Positions 35,260 to 43,104 of a stretch of 52,895 nt of DNA are shown here, one piece after another. The notes below the pieces were generated by a model, which was not told the origin of the DNA, did not search any database, and saw only the letters and a list, made by a program, of their open reading frames with translations. The number at the start of each line of letters is the position of its first letter. The first letter of the stretch is position 1. The position numbers and the translations under genes are program-made. The DNA comes from Longimicrobium sp. GTDB taxonomy: Bacteria > Gemmatimonadota > Gemmatimonadetes > Longimicrobiales > Longimicrobiaceae. The stretch is taken from contig DASVWD010000222.1 of NCBI GenBank assembly GCA_036389795.1, forward strand, positions 1 to 52,895, given 5' to 3'.

Positions 35260-36024
35260 ATGAGACCCCCCCCTGCTCCCCGAACGTTAGTCCGAAGGTG
35301 CATCCTTCCCCTGCTGGCAGCCGCTCTCGCGTTTGCGCCGCTGGCGGCCCAGTCCACCTCACCCTCGCGGCAGGAGGCCCCTACCGCCCCGTCGGCGACT
35401 GCCACCCGCGCCGATTCCCCTACGAAGGCTGGAGCCCGGAGCACCGCTGCGCCAGGCAACCGGCCGCCGCCGGACCCCGCCTTCCCCGAGCCGTTCGCGC
35501 TAGCGCTCCTGGCCATCGTCCTCTGTGGAGCCGTGGGCGCCTTCGCGGCCGACCTGGTCACCGACGGGGGGCGGCTGGACCGCTGGAAGAACGACAACGA
35601 CGGCTGGACGCTCGGCGCGCTCGGCAAGCTGATCGTGGGCTCGGTGGCGGCCGTGGTGCTGCTCACCCTCAACCCCTCCGGCGATGCGTGGCCGCCCCTG
35701 ATCGGAACCGCGCTGATGGCGGGGCTCGGAGCGGAAGGGATCCTCCTCTCCGTGGTCAGCTCGCGGAAAGCGCAGGACGCCGAGAACGCGCGGGCGGCCG
35801 CGGAAGAGGAGGCCCGGCGCACCGAGGCCATGGGCCGGGTGCAGATCGACGCGGTCGCCGACTTCAGCATCCAGGAGAGCCGCCGGCGCCTGGAGTTGAA
35901 TGGGCTGATTATCTCCCGCGGCGCCGGAGTCGGCGAAGCTGCGGAAGCAGGAGCGGACGCCGCCTTCGAAGAGGCGGTGAAGGAGGCGGCCGAGCGCGCG
36001 AAGGCCGCATTGGCGGTCCGGTGA
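35260..36024 (+). CDS. Membrane protein A of the duplicated module
   Basis: 254 residues, ATG at 35260 after CAGGAGGAC. An N-terminal signal-like helix (RRCILPLLAAALAFAPLAA) precedes a Pro/Ala/Thr linker, then three hydrophobic helices: FALALLAIVLCGAVGAFAADLV, LIVGSVAAVVLLTLNP, and PLIGTALMAGLGAEGILLSVV. The C-terminal 90 residues are a charged coiled coil (QDAENARAAAEEEARR). The core from DPAFPEPFALALLA to SSRKAQDAE is strongly similar to the protein at 42065. I recognise no family. Small TM proteins with a coiled-coil tail may be scaffolds, channels or signal receivers; no choice can be made from sequence. Confidence 0.87.
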   Translation: MRPPPAPRTLVRRCILPLLAAALAFAPLAAQSTSPSRQEAPTAPSATATRADSPTKAGARSTAAPGNRPPPDPAFPEPFALALLAIVLCGAVGAFAADLVTDGGRLDRWKNDNDGWTLGALGKLIVGSVAAVVLLTLNPSGDAWPPLIGTALMAGLGAEGILLSVVSSRKAQDAENARAAAEEEARRTEAMGRVQIDAVADFSIQESRRRLELNGLIISRGAGVGEAAEAGADAAFEEAVKEAAERAKAALAVR

Positions 36025-36128
36025 CCCGCACCGCTCGAGCGGGCTCTGCGGCGCCAGTCCCGATGGAAAGCGCACCCTCGTTTCGTGCGGCGAGCACGTA
36101 CACACAACAAACCTACTGGGAGGCAACG

Positions 36129-36482
36129 ATGAGGAAGATGGACGAGATCATGGACGCGCTCCGGGCCGGTTTCGAAGAGATGGTCGAGGAACTGAAGGAG
36201 AGCGCCCGGGAAGACAGCGTGGAAGTGGTGGTGAAGCTGGAGGTCCCGGGCTCGGATCGGAGACGCGCCTTCGTCGGCGGGCGGAGGGTGCGTTTCGACA
36301 ACGGGACGGGCCGCATCAGCGTGGCCCCGGGAACGTACCGCCTGATCTGGGACGTGCAAGGCATGCCCGGCACGGAGTACAAGGTCGGGATCACGGCCCC
36401 ACCGCCGGCGGCCTTCGAGCGCACGCTCACCATAGGCGATGGCGGGGACGACGGCGGTACTCACAAGTTCCAGGCCAGCTAA
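36129..36482 (+). CDS. Small beta-rich protein downstream of membrane protein A
   Basis: 117 residues. The ATG at 36129 (MRKMDEIMDALRAGF) has GGGAGG upstream; an earlier ATG at 36063 lacks a site. An N-terminal amphipathic helix (about 1-30) is followed by strands VEVVVKLEVPG, RRVRFDNGTGRISVAPGTYR, LIWDVQGMPGTEYKVGI, suggesting an Ig- or jelly-roll-like sandwich with a Gly/Asp-rich loop. No signal peptide. It is 104 bp downstream of membrane protein A with no copy of the shared promoter between, so is likely co-transcribed. Function unknown. Confidence 0.8.
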   Translation: MRKMDEIMDALRAGFEEMVEELKESAREDSVEVVVKLEVPGSDRRRAFVGGRRVRFDNGTGRISVAPGTYRLIWDVQGMPGTEYKVGITAPPPAAFERTLTIGDGGDDGGTHKFQAS

Positions 36483-36497
36483 CCCGAGGAGACTACG

Positions 36498-37589
36498 ATG
36501 AGCCTCTCATCCCGATACTCACGCCGGCTTCTCGTGCTCCTGTCGAGCCTCTGCACGGCGGCAGCACCCGGTGTGTCGCTCGCCCAAGCCTCGGACGATG
36601 CGGCCAGGGAAGCTCTCACTCAGCGACGACTCTTCGATCCCACGCTCGACTCGCCGACGCGGAGCATCAACCCCGCGGTGGTGCTCTCGGCGGTGCGTGG
36701 CGAGGGCGTCGCCGAAGCACAGGTGGGCTTCAAGACCACATCTCTCGCCTTCATCGTGAAGGCGTCTGCGCCGTTCAGCGAAAGTCAACGCAATCGCGAT
36801 TCGGAACTGGCGGACCTGGAGGGTCTCCGCGCCGGCACGACGCTCTCGCTGACCGTCTCCGGCCTGCAGTGGGGGCCCGAACGGATTACGGAGGAACAGG
36901 AACTCGCGCGGGAGAACTGGTGCAAGGCGCAGGTCGAGAGGGGCCGTCTCGCCCAGGGAGCGATCAACTGCGAGAGCTTTGCGCAGTCCGACCTGGAGAA
37001 ACTCGGCGACGAGACGCTGGTCGAGGAGTTCCGCCGCGTCAGGCGGCTTGGCTGGGACATCCCCGTCCAGTACGGGTTCCAGGTGAAGGTGTCCCCGCAG
37101 ACGTTCGATTATCTGGACCCGGCAACGCTGGAGCATGCCTCATCCGACCGGGTCGGCTTCTGGGCCGGAGGCGGAGTCGGGGTGTTCCTCACGCCGCTCA
37201 CCCGGGTCGATCTCGAAGCGAACTACGAGCGCGCATACTCCCCGGGACTCAGCGGCGAGGTGTGCCTGCCGCTCTCTGTACCCGGGGCTGCAAGATGCGG
37301 AGAAGAGGTGCTTGGCGGCCCTTCCGAAACGTCGGGAGCGGTCCTGCGGGCGGGCATTCGCCGCTTCTTCAACTTCGACCGGTTCGACATCGGCGTCAGC
37401 CCGCGCCTCACATACCGCAGCAGCGAGGAATCCCTGGTACTTCGCGCTCCGATCTACTTCATCCCGGACACGAAAGGCAGCACGCTCATCGGGGGCGTGG
37501 CACCAGTCTGGGATTTCGACCGCAGCCGGGTCGGACTCGTTCTGTTCGTGGGGCCGGCATTCGGTCTTGACGGCTCGCCGGTCCGGTAG
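36498..37589 (+). CDS. Predicted secreted outer-membrane beta-barrel-like protein
   Basis: 363 residues, ATG at 36498 with GAGGAG upstream, 15 bp after the previous stop. Residues 1-30 form a signal peptide (RRLLVLLSSLCTAAAPGVSLAQA). The mature protein has many alternating amphipathic strands, such as FKTTSLAFIVKASAPF, VQYGFQVKVSPQTFDYL, VGFWAGGGVGVFLTPLTRVD, and FDIGVSPRLTYRS, and ends VGLVLFVGPAFGL, typical of barrel strands. A charged region at about 115-165 with two Cys may be a loop or periplasmic plug. It probably ends the operon started at 35260. Only copy A of the module has it. Confidence 0.8.
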   Translation: MSLSSRYSRRLLVLLSSLCTAAAPGVSLAQASDDAAREALTQRRLFDPTLDSPTRSINPAVVLSAVRGEGVAEAQVGFKTTSLAFIVKASAPFSESQRNRDSELADLEGLRAGTTLSLTVSGLQWGPERITEEQELARENWCKAQVERGRLAQGAINCESFAQSDLEKLGDETLVEEFRRVRRLGWDIPVQYGFQVKVSPQTFDYLDPATLEHASSDRVGFWAGGGVGVFLTPLTRVDLEANYERAYSPGLSGEVCLPLSVPGAARCGEEVLGGPSETSGAVLRAGIRRFFNFDRFDIGVSPRLTYRSSEESLVLRAPIYFIPDTKGSTLIGGVAPVWDFDRSRVGLVLFVGPAFGLDGSPVR

Positions 37590-37614
37590 CTTGCCGGCCG
37601 TATACCTAATTAGA

Positions 37615-37640
37615 GCGGGACCGGCCACGCCCGGTCCCGC
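37615..37640. terminator. Terminator-like hairpin after the outer-membrane gene
   Basis: A 10-bp perfect stem (GCGGGACCGG with its complement) and 6-base loop begin 26 bp after the stop at 37589. No strong T-run follows. Confidence 0.6.
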
Positions 37641-37844
37641 CCGCGCTCCCGAATCCTGGTCCAAACTTTTGAACCTCTCCAACACCCCCCACTTGGCAGA
37701 TTATGCGACGGATCATCTGGATCGGCGGAGGAGAAGGTGCACATGAGTTTTCCTTACGCCCCGGGAAAAATCCCCCGCGGGTCCGTCCAATCCAGCAATC
37801 CCCCTCTCGTCGGCCCCCGGTCGGCGCCGCGCCCTGCCCGCGAG

Positions 37845-37888
37845 TTGACGCGCGCGGGGAAAGCGGGTTGACCGCCGGTCCCTACGTT
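37845..37888 (+). promoter_or_regulatory. Module promoter/operator, copy 3 (before the gene at 37946)
   Basis: TTGA at 37845, GGAAA at 37858, TTGA at 37868, and -10-like TACGTT at 37883; identical spacing to the other four. It ends 57 bp before the ATG at 37946. The rest of the gap from 37641 has nothing recognisable. Confidence 0.72.
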
Positions 37889-37945
37889 CGGGGGGAAACC
37901 GGCACTGCTGCCGCAGGTGGAACGTGGCAACCAGGAGGTCGAGGG

Positions 37946-38383
37946 ATGCTGATCGAGAACGTGCCCCTTCCGGGCTACGCCGTCCCCGTCGAGGTCACGC
38001 TGACGGGGGGGTTCGAGCGGGGAAGCATCAGCGTGGCGGGGGCGACGATCGAGCTGGGGCCGGGCGGGCGGGGCGCCGGGCGGGTGTTCCTGAGCCCCCC
38101 GGAGATCGAGGTGCGCGTACAGGCCGTGGCCGCCTGGCCGGCGCGCTTCGCCTTCGCGGTCACCATCAACGGCCGCACGGTCGCCGAGCGGGGCACGGTC
38201 CAGGGCGGCAAGGCCCGCGTCACCCGCGCCTACTCCTTCGCGGCGTTCGGGCTGGACCCCACCGCTCCCCCGCCCGAGGAGCGCCCGCGCCGGCGGGGCC
38301 GCGGCCGCCCGCGCGCCGCCCAGCGCGAGCTCCCCCGCTGGCTCCCCGCCCTCGGCCGCTCGGGGCCCGCCCCGGCGCCGTGA
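37946..38383 (+). CDS. Small beta-rich protein with basic tail, between module copies
   Basis: 145 residues, ATG at 37946 preceded by AGGAGG. Strands such as VPVEVTLTGGFERGSISVAG, IEVRVQAVAAWPARFAFAV and NGRTVAERGTVQGGKARV suggest a beta sandwich; the last 45 residues are Pro/Arg-rich and probably disordered, able to bind nucleic acid or acidic surfaces. No signal peptide. It is monocistronic, with the shared promoter before it and a hairpin after it. Its fold and size recall the protein at 36129, though sequence similarity is weak. It may be the equivalent of that gene for copy B. Confidence 0.8.
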   Translation: MLIENVPLPGYAVPVEVTLTGGFERGSISVAGATIELGPGGRGAGRVFLSPPEIEVRVQAVAAWPARFAFAVTINGRTVAERGTVQGGKARVTRAYSFAAFGLDPTAPPPEERPRRRGRGRPRAAQRELPRWLPALGRSGPAPAP

Positions 38384-38400
38384 CCGGGTGAGCCCCCGCC

Positions 38401-38439
38401 GCGCCCGGTCCGCCGCGCCCGCGCCGACGGACCGGGCGC
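38401..38439. terminator. Terminator-like hairpin, 12-bp perfect stem
   Basis: Arms at 38401-38412 (GCGCCCGGTCCG) and 38428-38439 are exact complements around a 15-base loop, 18 bp after the stop at 38383. Confidence 0.6.
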
Positions 38440-38540
38440 CGGCCGGGGGCGCGACGGCGGGACTCCACGCCCCCGCGGACCCCCTCTTTTCGGAAACATC
38501 CGGGGCACGGAAACGGCGCCGATACAGGTGTTTCCGCTGG

Positions 38541-38584
38541 TTGACTCCCTCGCGGAAACCGGGTTGAGACCGGCGGCCTAGCTT
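38541..38584 (+). promoter_or_regulatory. Module promoter/operator, copy 4 (before DALFW protein B)
   Basis: TTGA at 38541, GGAAA at 38554, TTGA at 38564, -10-like TAGCTT at 38579; same spacing as the others. It ends 72 bp before the ATG at 38657. Confidence 0.74.
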
Positions 38585-38656
38585 GCCGGGCGGATGCGGG
38601 GCCGACCCCTACCGGTCCCGGACATCCGCACACATCTCATCCACGGGAGGCGCTTC

Positions 38657-39283
38657 ATGGACAACCACGCGAAGCCCGACGGCTCCGAGAACGGGACCGC
38701 GGGCCGGGAGGGGGAGGCCGCGCCGAAGGCGGCCGTCTTCACCGGGCAGGTGACGACGGCGCAGGACCCCGGCGGCGTCCGGCCGATCTGCGCCGGCCTC
38801 AGCCGGAGGCTGGCCGCGGCCGCGGACGGGCACCGCAACGGGCAGGAGATCTTCTTCGTCGCCCGCTACGAGGCCGACGAGACGGGCGACTTCGAGCTGG
38901 ACGGCCCCTACTTCCGCGACCAGCTGGGGAAGCTGCGCGTCCCCGACGGGTTCGGGATCTTCGGGCCCTACTGCACGGCGGACTGCGACGACGACATCAG
39001 CCGCACCCCCATCAAGTCCATCACCATCGAGCTGCGCGACGGCCGGAGGCACACGTTCGAGGGCGACCAGTTCGACGCGCTCTTCTGGAGCGTCTCCGCG
39101 CTGGAGAAGTTCGTCATCCCCCACTACACGGTGGTGCGCGGCGTCAGGAAGGCCCAGCAGATCCTGCGCGAGTTCGTGGACACCGACGTGTTCCTGCTGG
39201 GCCACGACCCCAACACCGAGGAGACCATGTTCAAGATCGGCCGCGGGGAGGACGAGCAGGCGCTGCAGGCGGCGCCGGTGTGA
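38657..39283 (+). CDS. DALFW-motif protein B, unknown function
   Basis: 208 residues, ATG at 38657 with GGGAGG upstream; a start at 38594 is not supported. The first 35 residues are polar and probably disordered. Residues 130-190 carry FDALFWSVSALEKFVIPHY and TDVFLLGHDPNTE, shared with copy A. A strand pair IKSITIELRDGRRHTFEGD precedes the motif. The last 53 bp overlap the convergent regulator B. GC content is much higher than in copy A. A paralogue of the gene at 32081 with the same promoter element and neighbours; function unknown. Confidence 0.85.
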   Translation: MDNHAKPDGSENGTAGREGEAAPKAAVFTGQVTTAQDPGGVRPICAGLSRRLAAAADGHRNGQEIFFVARYEADETGDFELDGPYFRDQLGKLRVPDGFGIFGPYCTADCDDDISRTPIKSITIELRDGRRHTFEGDQFDALFWSVSALEKFVIPHYTVVRGVRKAQQILREFVDTDVFLLGHDPNTEETMFKIGRGEDEQALQAAPV

Positions 39284-41879
39284 CCAGCGCGCGGAAGCCG
39301 CGGTGGTCGCGCAGGGTGCGGAACTGCACGTCGTCGTCCAGGAACTCGCGCAGCCGCGGCTTCCGGCGCAGGTACTCCTCCAGGGCGGCCACCGCGCTGT
39401 CGGGCTCGTTCAGCAGCACGTGCACGTACGCCCGGTCGTAGAGGAGCGGCACCACCAGCGCGGTGTCGGAGCCGGCGGCGGCGCGGGAGCGGGCCATCAC
39501 GGCCCGGGCGCTGTCGGCCAGCCCGGCGCGCGCCAGCACCCGCGCCGCCGCCATCCGCCGGTACAGCGGCCAGTACGCCCGCCCGGACGCGCGCGCCCGG
39601 GCGGGCGGGTCCATCTGGTCCAGCTCCTCCACCAGGCGCCAGGCGGCCCGCACGTCGGGCGCGGGGCCGCCCTCGTACCCCAGCAGGGTGAGCCGGCACT
39701 CCACGAAGCGCCAGCTCGCCGGGAACTCGCGCCGGCCGCGCTCGCACCAGGCCGCCGCGCTGTCGACGCGCGCCAGGGCGTAGTTGGTCCGGTAGAGCCG
39801 CTCGTGGATCAGCTCGGCGTCTTCCAGGTACGCGTCCTCCTCCAGCGCCCGGCGCGCGGCGGCGTCGGCCTCCAGCAGGTGGTCGCCCCTGAGCCGCAGG
39901 TACTGGCTGAGCGTGCTCCACGCGGCGGCGAGCGAGGGGTCGGCCGTGAGCGCCGCCTTCAAGTCGCGCTCGGCCGCCCGCATCAGGGTGTCGTTGTCCG
40001 CGGCGGGGAGCACGTCGCGCCCCGCCATCCGCCAGCGCGCCGTCCCCCTGAGCTCCAGGGCGCGCGGGTAGCCGGGGCGCCGCTCGAGCGCCCGTTCGGC
40101 GTGGCGGATCGCGGCGCGGAAGCCCGCCAGCGGGTCGGGCTGCGGGGCGAGGCGCGCCTCGCGCAGCCGCACCCACCCGCGCAGGACCCAGGGCTCGGGC
40201 CAGCGCGGGTCGGCCTGGGCCGCCCGCGCCAGCAGCGAGTCGGCCGTGGCCAGGCGCCGGAGCGCGGCGGGCGCGCCCAGGGGGCTGGGCTCTCCCGCCA
40301 GCTCCTCGGCCTCGGCGCGCTCCTGCTCGGCGCGCAGCACCAGCTCGCGCGCGCGCAGGCTCTTGGTCCCCTCCGCCCGCTCGCGCAGCCGCACCTCGGC
40401 GCCCAGGCGGCGGCGGAGGAAGCCGGCCACCTCGTCGGCCAGCCGGTTCTCCAGCTCGAACAGCTCGCCCATGGAGCTCTCCACCGTGCGCCGCTCCAGC
40501 TGCTCGCCGGTGTTGGCGTCGATCAGCCGCACCGTCACGCGCAGCCGGTCGCCGGAGCGCTGCAGCGTCCCCTCCACCACGCTCCCCACCCGCAGGTCGG
40601 TCACCACGCTGTCGAACGGCACGCTGCCGCCGCGGTACGGCTTCACCCCGTTGCGCGAGACCACCGTGAGCGCCTCGACCTGGCTCAGGCGGTCGATCAG
40701 CCCCTCGGTGATCCCGTTGGCCAGGTACTGCATCCCGCCCCCCGGGGTGTTGTCGTCGATGTAGAGCACCGCGATCCGGCGCGGGTCGAAGCGGACGACG
40801 GCTTCCGCCGCGGCCGGGCGCTCCGCCGGCAGCACCGAGAGCGCCAGCCCCGCCACCATCCCCACCAGCCCGGCGTAGTAGGCGGCGTCGGCCGCCCGCG
40901 CCCACGCCGCGCGCCGGGACGGCGGCCGCGCGGCGGCGGCCGGCGCGTCCGGGACGGCCGGACCCGGCGCGGGGACGGGGGCGGGCGGCGCCTCGATCCG
41001 GGCCGGCGGCGCGGGGAGCGCCACGGCGGGCTCCGGGTCGAGCTCGGCCACCAGGGTCCCGCCCGCCTCGCCCCCGGCGCCCGGCGCCAGGGCGGGCGCG
41101 GACGAGGAGGCGGCCGCCGCGCGGGAAGAAGGGAATGCGCCGTTGCGGGCGGGGGCGGCCTCGCGCACCACCCCGGCGCGGAGCCGGTCGGCGCGCCCGG
41201 CGAACTCGTCCTCGGGCTCCACCCCCAGCTCGGCGCGCAGGAACTCCGCGTGCGCCGTGGCGAAGCGCAGGGCCTCGGCGCGCTCCCCCGCCTCCTCCAG
41301 CGCGGACAGGTACCTGAGCGCCACCCGCGAGCTGAACGGGTCGTGCCTGGCCAGGAGCCGCCACCACGCCAGGGCGTGCACCTCCCGCCCGGCGCCCTCC
41401 TCGCGCTCGCCCAGCCTCTCCAGCGCGCGGGCGTAGGCGCGGCCCAGGCGGTCGCGCTCCCCGTCCGCCCAGCGCTCGAACTCGGGGGCGTCGGCCACGT
41501 AGAAGCCGTCCAGGAACGGCCCCTGGTAGAGCGCGGCCGCGCGCTCCAGCTCGCCCGCCTCGAGCGCCGCCTCGAAGGCGGCCACGTCGCTCGCGACCGT
41601 CTGCGCCACGAGCGCCACGTCGTCGCCCGCGCTCAGCAGGGCGTCTTCGCCCAGCTCCTTGCGCAGCACGTACAGCGACTCGCTGAGGAGGTGGCGGGCC
41701 TTCTCGGCGGGGTGGTCGGGCCACAGGTAGCCGATCAGCCGCTCGCGCCCCACCGGGCGGCGCGCCACGGCCAGGATCGCCAGCAGCGCCAGCCGGCGCT
41801 TGTGGGCCGCGCGGCCCGTCACCGGCCCGGCGCTCCCTTCGAGCGCCACGCCGCCCAGCAGCTTGAGAGAGAACACCAC
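39231..41879 (-). CDS. BTAD/SARP-type regulator B with TM, TolB-like and TPR domains
   Basis: 882 residues from tandem GTG codons at 41879 (MVFSLKLLGG), the first usable start. Domain order equals regulator A: winged helix (about 1-95), BTAD (about 95-235), Pro/Ala linker, one membrane helix (about 326-346), TolB-N/FlgO-like domain (RRIAVLYIDDNTPGGGMQYL, VVEGTLQRSGDRLRVTVRLI), and TPRs with WCERGRREFP and RRMAAARVLARAG. The N-terminal halves of A and B are very similar, so they may bind the same DNA site. Its 3' end overlaps DALFW gene B by 53 bp, a likely source of antisense or collision control. Divergent from membrane protein B. Confidence 0.91.
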   Translation of the reverse strand: MVFSLKLLGGVALEGSAGPVTGRAAHKRRLALLAILAVARRPVGRERLIGYLWPDHPAEKARHLLSESLYVLRKELGEDALLSAGDDVALVAQTVASDVAAFEAALEAGELERAAALYQGPFLDGFYVADAPEFERWADGERDRLGRAYARALERLGEREEGAGREVHALAWWRLLARHDPFSSRVALRYLSALEEAGERAEALRFATAHAEFLRAELGVEPEDEFAGRADRLRAGVVREAAPARNGAFPSSRAAAASSSAPALAPGAGGEAGGTLVAELDPEPAVALPAPPARIEAPPAPVPAPGPAVPDAPAAAARPPSRRAAWARAADAAYYAGLVGMVAGLALSVLPAERPAAAEAVVRFDPRRIAVLYIDDNTPGGGMQYLANGITEGLIDRLSQVEALTVVSRNGVKPYRGGSVPFDSVVTDLRVGSVVEGTLQRSGDRLRVTVRLIDANTGEQLERRTVESSMGELFELENRLADEVAGFLRRRLGAEVRLRERAEGTKSLRARELVLRAEQERAEAEELAGEPSPLGAPAALRRLATADSLLARAAQADPRWPEPWVLRGWVRLREARLAPQPDPLAGFRAAIRHAERALERRPGYPRALELRGTARWRMAGRDVLPAADNDTLMRAAERDLKAALTADPSLAAAWSTLSQYLRLRGDHLLEADAAARRALEEDAYLEDAELIHERLYRTNYALARVDSAAAWCERGRREFPASWRFVECRLTLLGYEGGPAPDVRAAWRLVEELDQMDPPARARASGRAYWPLYRRMAAARVLARAGLADSARAVMARSRAAAGSDTALVVPLLYDRAYVHVLLNEPDSAVAALEEYLRRKPRLREFLDDDVQFRTLRDHRGFRALVTPAPPAAPARPPRGRS

Positions 41880-41924
41880 GGGATACAGCGGATGGGGGAT
41901 GGAGGTGGACTGCGGCAGGACGCG

Positions 41925-41968
41925 TTGACTGCGGCAGGGAAACGGAGTTGAGACTCCCGCGCGATAGT
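41925..41968 (+). promoter_or_regulatory. Module promoter/operator, copy 5 (between regulator B and membrane protein B)
   Basis: TTGA at 41925, GGAAA at 41938, TTGA at 41948, GATAGT at 41963 (or TAGTTA at 41965). It points to the ATG at 42065, 96 bp away, and lies 45 bp from the divergent regulator start. A 12-bp direct repeat, GACTGCGGCAGG, occurs at 41908 and 41927, overlapping the first TTGA. Confidence 0.7.
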
Positions 41969-42064
41969 TAATGACGTATGCGGCACAAGCGCAAGACGCC
42001 CTTCTTCCGCCGGGACCGCCGTCGGGCCGCGGGCGCCGTTCACCCCCTTGCCAGGAGGACGAGG

Positions 42065-42967
42065 ATGAGCCCTTCCCCGCTCCCGCCGCCCGCCGGTCCC
42101 AAGCGTATCCTCTTTGCCTCCAAAAAGTTCCGGCCGGGCGCCACCGGCCGGGGCGCCCGCCGGGGAGGGGGGGAGGCGACGCGCGGGAGCCGCGGCGCCC
42201 CGGGCCCGCGGACGGCGCGGGGAACGGCCCCGCGGACGGTTGCTGACGATTTCCGGCGGCTCCGGGTCACGCGGCCCGCCTCCCTGGCCGCCGCGGGGAC
42301 GCTCCTGGGCGCATCCCCCCTGCTCGCCCAGGCCGGGAGCGCGCAGGCCGCGGCGGGCGCCGGGTTCCCGGAGCCGTTCGGGCTGGCGCTCCTGGCGATG
42401 GTGGCGGCGGGCGCGCTGGGGGCGCTCACGGCCGACCTGGTCCCCGACGGGCGGCGGCTGGAGCGGTGGCGGCGGGGGGTGCAGGGGTGGACGCTGGGGG
42501 TGCTGGGCAAGCTGATCGTGGGCTCGGTGGCCGCGGTGGTGCTGCTCACGCTCAACCCGCCCGCCGGCGCCTGGGCGCCGCTGGTGGCCACGGCGCTGAT
42601 GGCCGGGCTCGGCGGCGAGGCGCTGCTGGTGGCCGTGGTGAGCGCGCGCAGGGCGCAGGACGCCGAGAAGGACCGCGAGGCGCTCCGCGGCGAGCTGGCG
42701 CGCCGCCGGGCCGAGGCGCTGGAGAAGGTGGAGAGCGTGGGCGCGCTGGCCATCGCGGCGCACCGCGACCGGCGCCTTCGCCTGGAGCGGCTGCGGATCG
42801 CCGGCGCGCTCGGCGACGGCGGCGGCGGCGAGGCGGCCTCGGGCGAGGACTCGTCGTTCGAGCGGCTGGTGCACACCGCCGTGGAGCGGGCGAAGGCGGA
42901 GCTGTCGGCGGGGCGGGGGTGCGTGAGTGCGACGTGCGAAGTGCGAAGTGCGAAGTGCGAGGTATGA
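42065..42967 (+). CDS. Membrane protein B of the duplicated module
   Basis: 300 residues, ATG at 42065 after CCAGGAGGAC. The N-terminal 85 residues are basic and low-complexity, with a signal-like helix PASLAAAGTLLGASPLLAQA. Three membrane helices match copy A: FGLALLAMVAAGALGALTADLV, LIVGSVAAVVLLTLNP, PLVATALMAGLGGEALLVAVV, then a charged coiled coil (RAQDAEKDREALRGELARRR). The last residues (SATCEVRSAKCEV) are encoded by an AAGTGCG repeat, so the original C-terminus has probably been replaced. No outer-membrane or beta-rich gene follows, in contrast to copy A. Confidence 0.86.
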   Translation: MSPSPLPPPAGPKRILFASKKFRPGATGRGARRGGGEATRGSRGAPGPRTARGTAPRTVADDFRRLRVTRPASLAAAGTLLGASPLLAQAGSAQAAAGAGFPEPFGLALLAMVAAGALGALTADLVPDGRRLERWRRGVQGWTLGVLGKLIVGSVAAVVLLTLNPPAGAWAPLVATALMAGLGGEALLVAVVSARRAQDAEKDREALRGELARRRAEALEKVESVGALAIAAHRDRRLRLERLRIAGALGDGGGGEAASGEDSSFERLVHTAVERAKAELSAGRGCVSATCEVRSAKCEV

Positions 42968-42975
42968 AGTGCGAA
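42931..42975. repeat. Tandem repeat, GTGCGAA units at a gene 3' end
   Basis: Five AAGTGCG-type units; the stop codon of membrane protein B (42965-42967) is formed inside the array. Same family as at 127, 18154 and 27709. Confidence 0.88.
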
Positions 42976-42982
42976 AGTCGCC

Positions 42983-43028
42983 GTTCTCCCTCCCACTCGC
43001 GCGACGGGGGGGAGGGCCGGGGAGGGGG
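42983..43028. repeat. Dispersed palindromic repeat, GTTCTCCCTCCC type
   Basis: A C-rich arm and G-rich arm around CGCGCGACG. A near-identical copy lies at 52807-52850 at the other end of the window, which shows that it is a dispersed element. It sits 77 bp beyond the stop of the minus-strand prs gene. Confidence 0.85.
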
Positions 43029-43104
43029 CTCCCCGCGGTCGCGGCGGAACGACCGCCGGCCCTCCGTGCCGGCCGTCCCCTGTCCCCCTGCGCTTCCGCC
43101 GGGA

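Noticed and set aside
35046-36482. One 478-residue plus-strand protein covering membrane protein A and the following gene
   Set aside because: The frame only becomes coding-like after about 36129, where a Shine-Dalgarno and ATG occur; before that it is a shadow of the membrane protein gene.
39124-41724. 866-codon minus-strand frame overlapping regulator B
   Set aside because: Arg/Gly/Ala shadow; the adjacent frame 39231-41879 carries the winged-helix, BTAD and TolB motifs.
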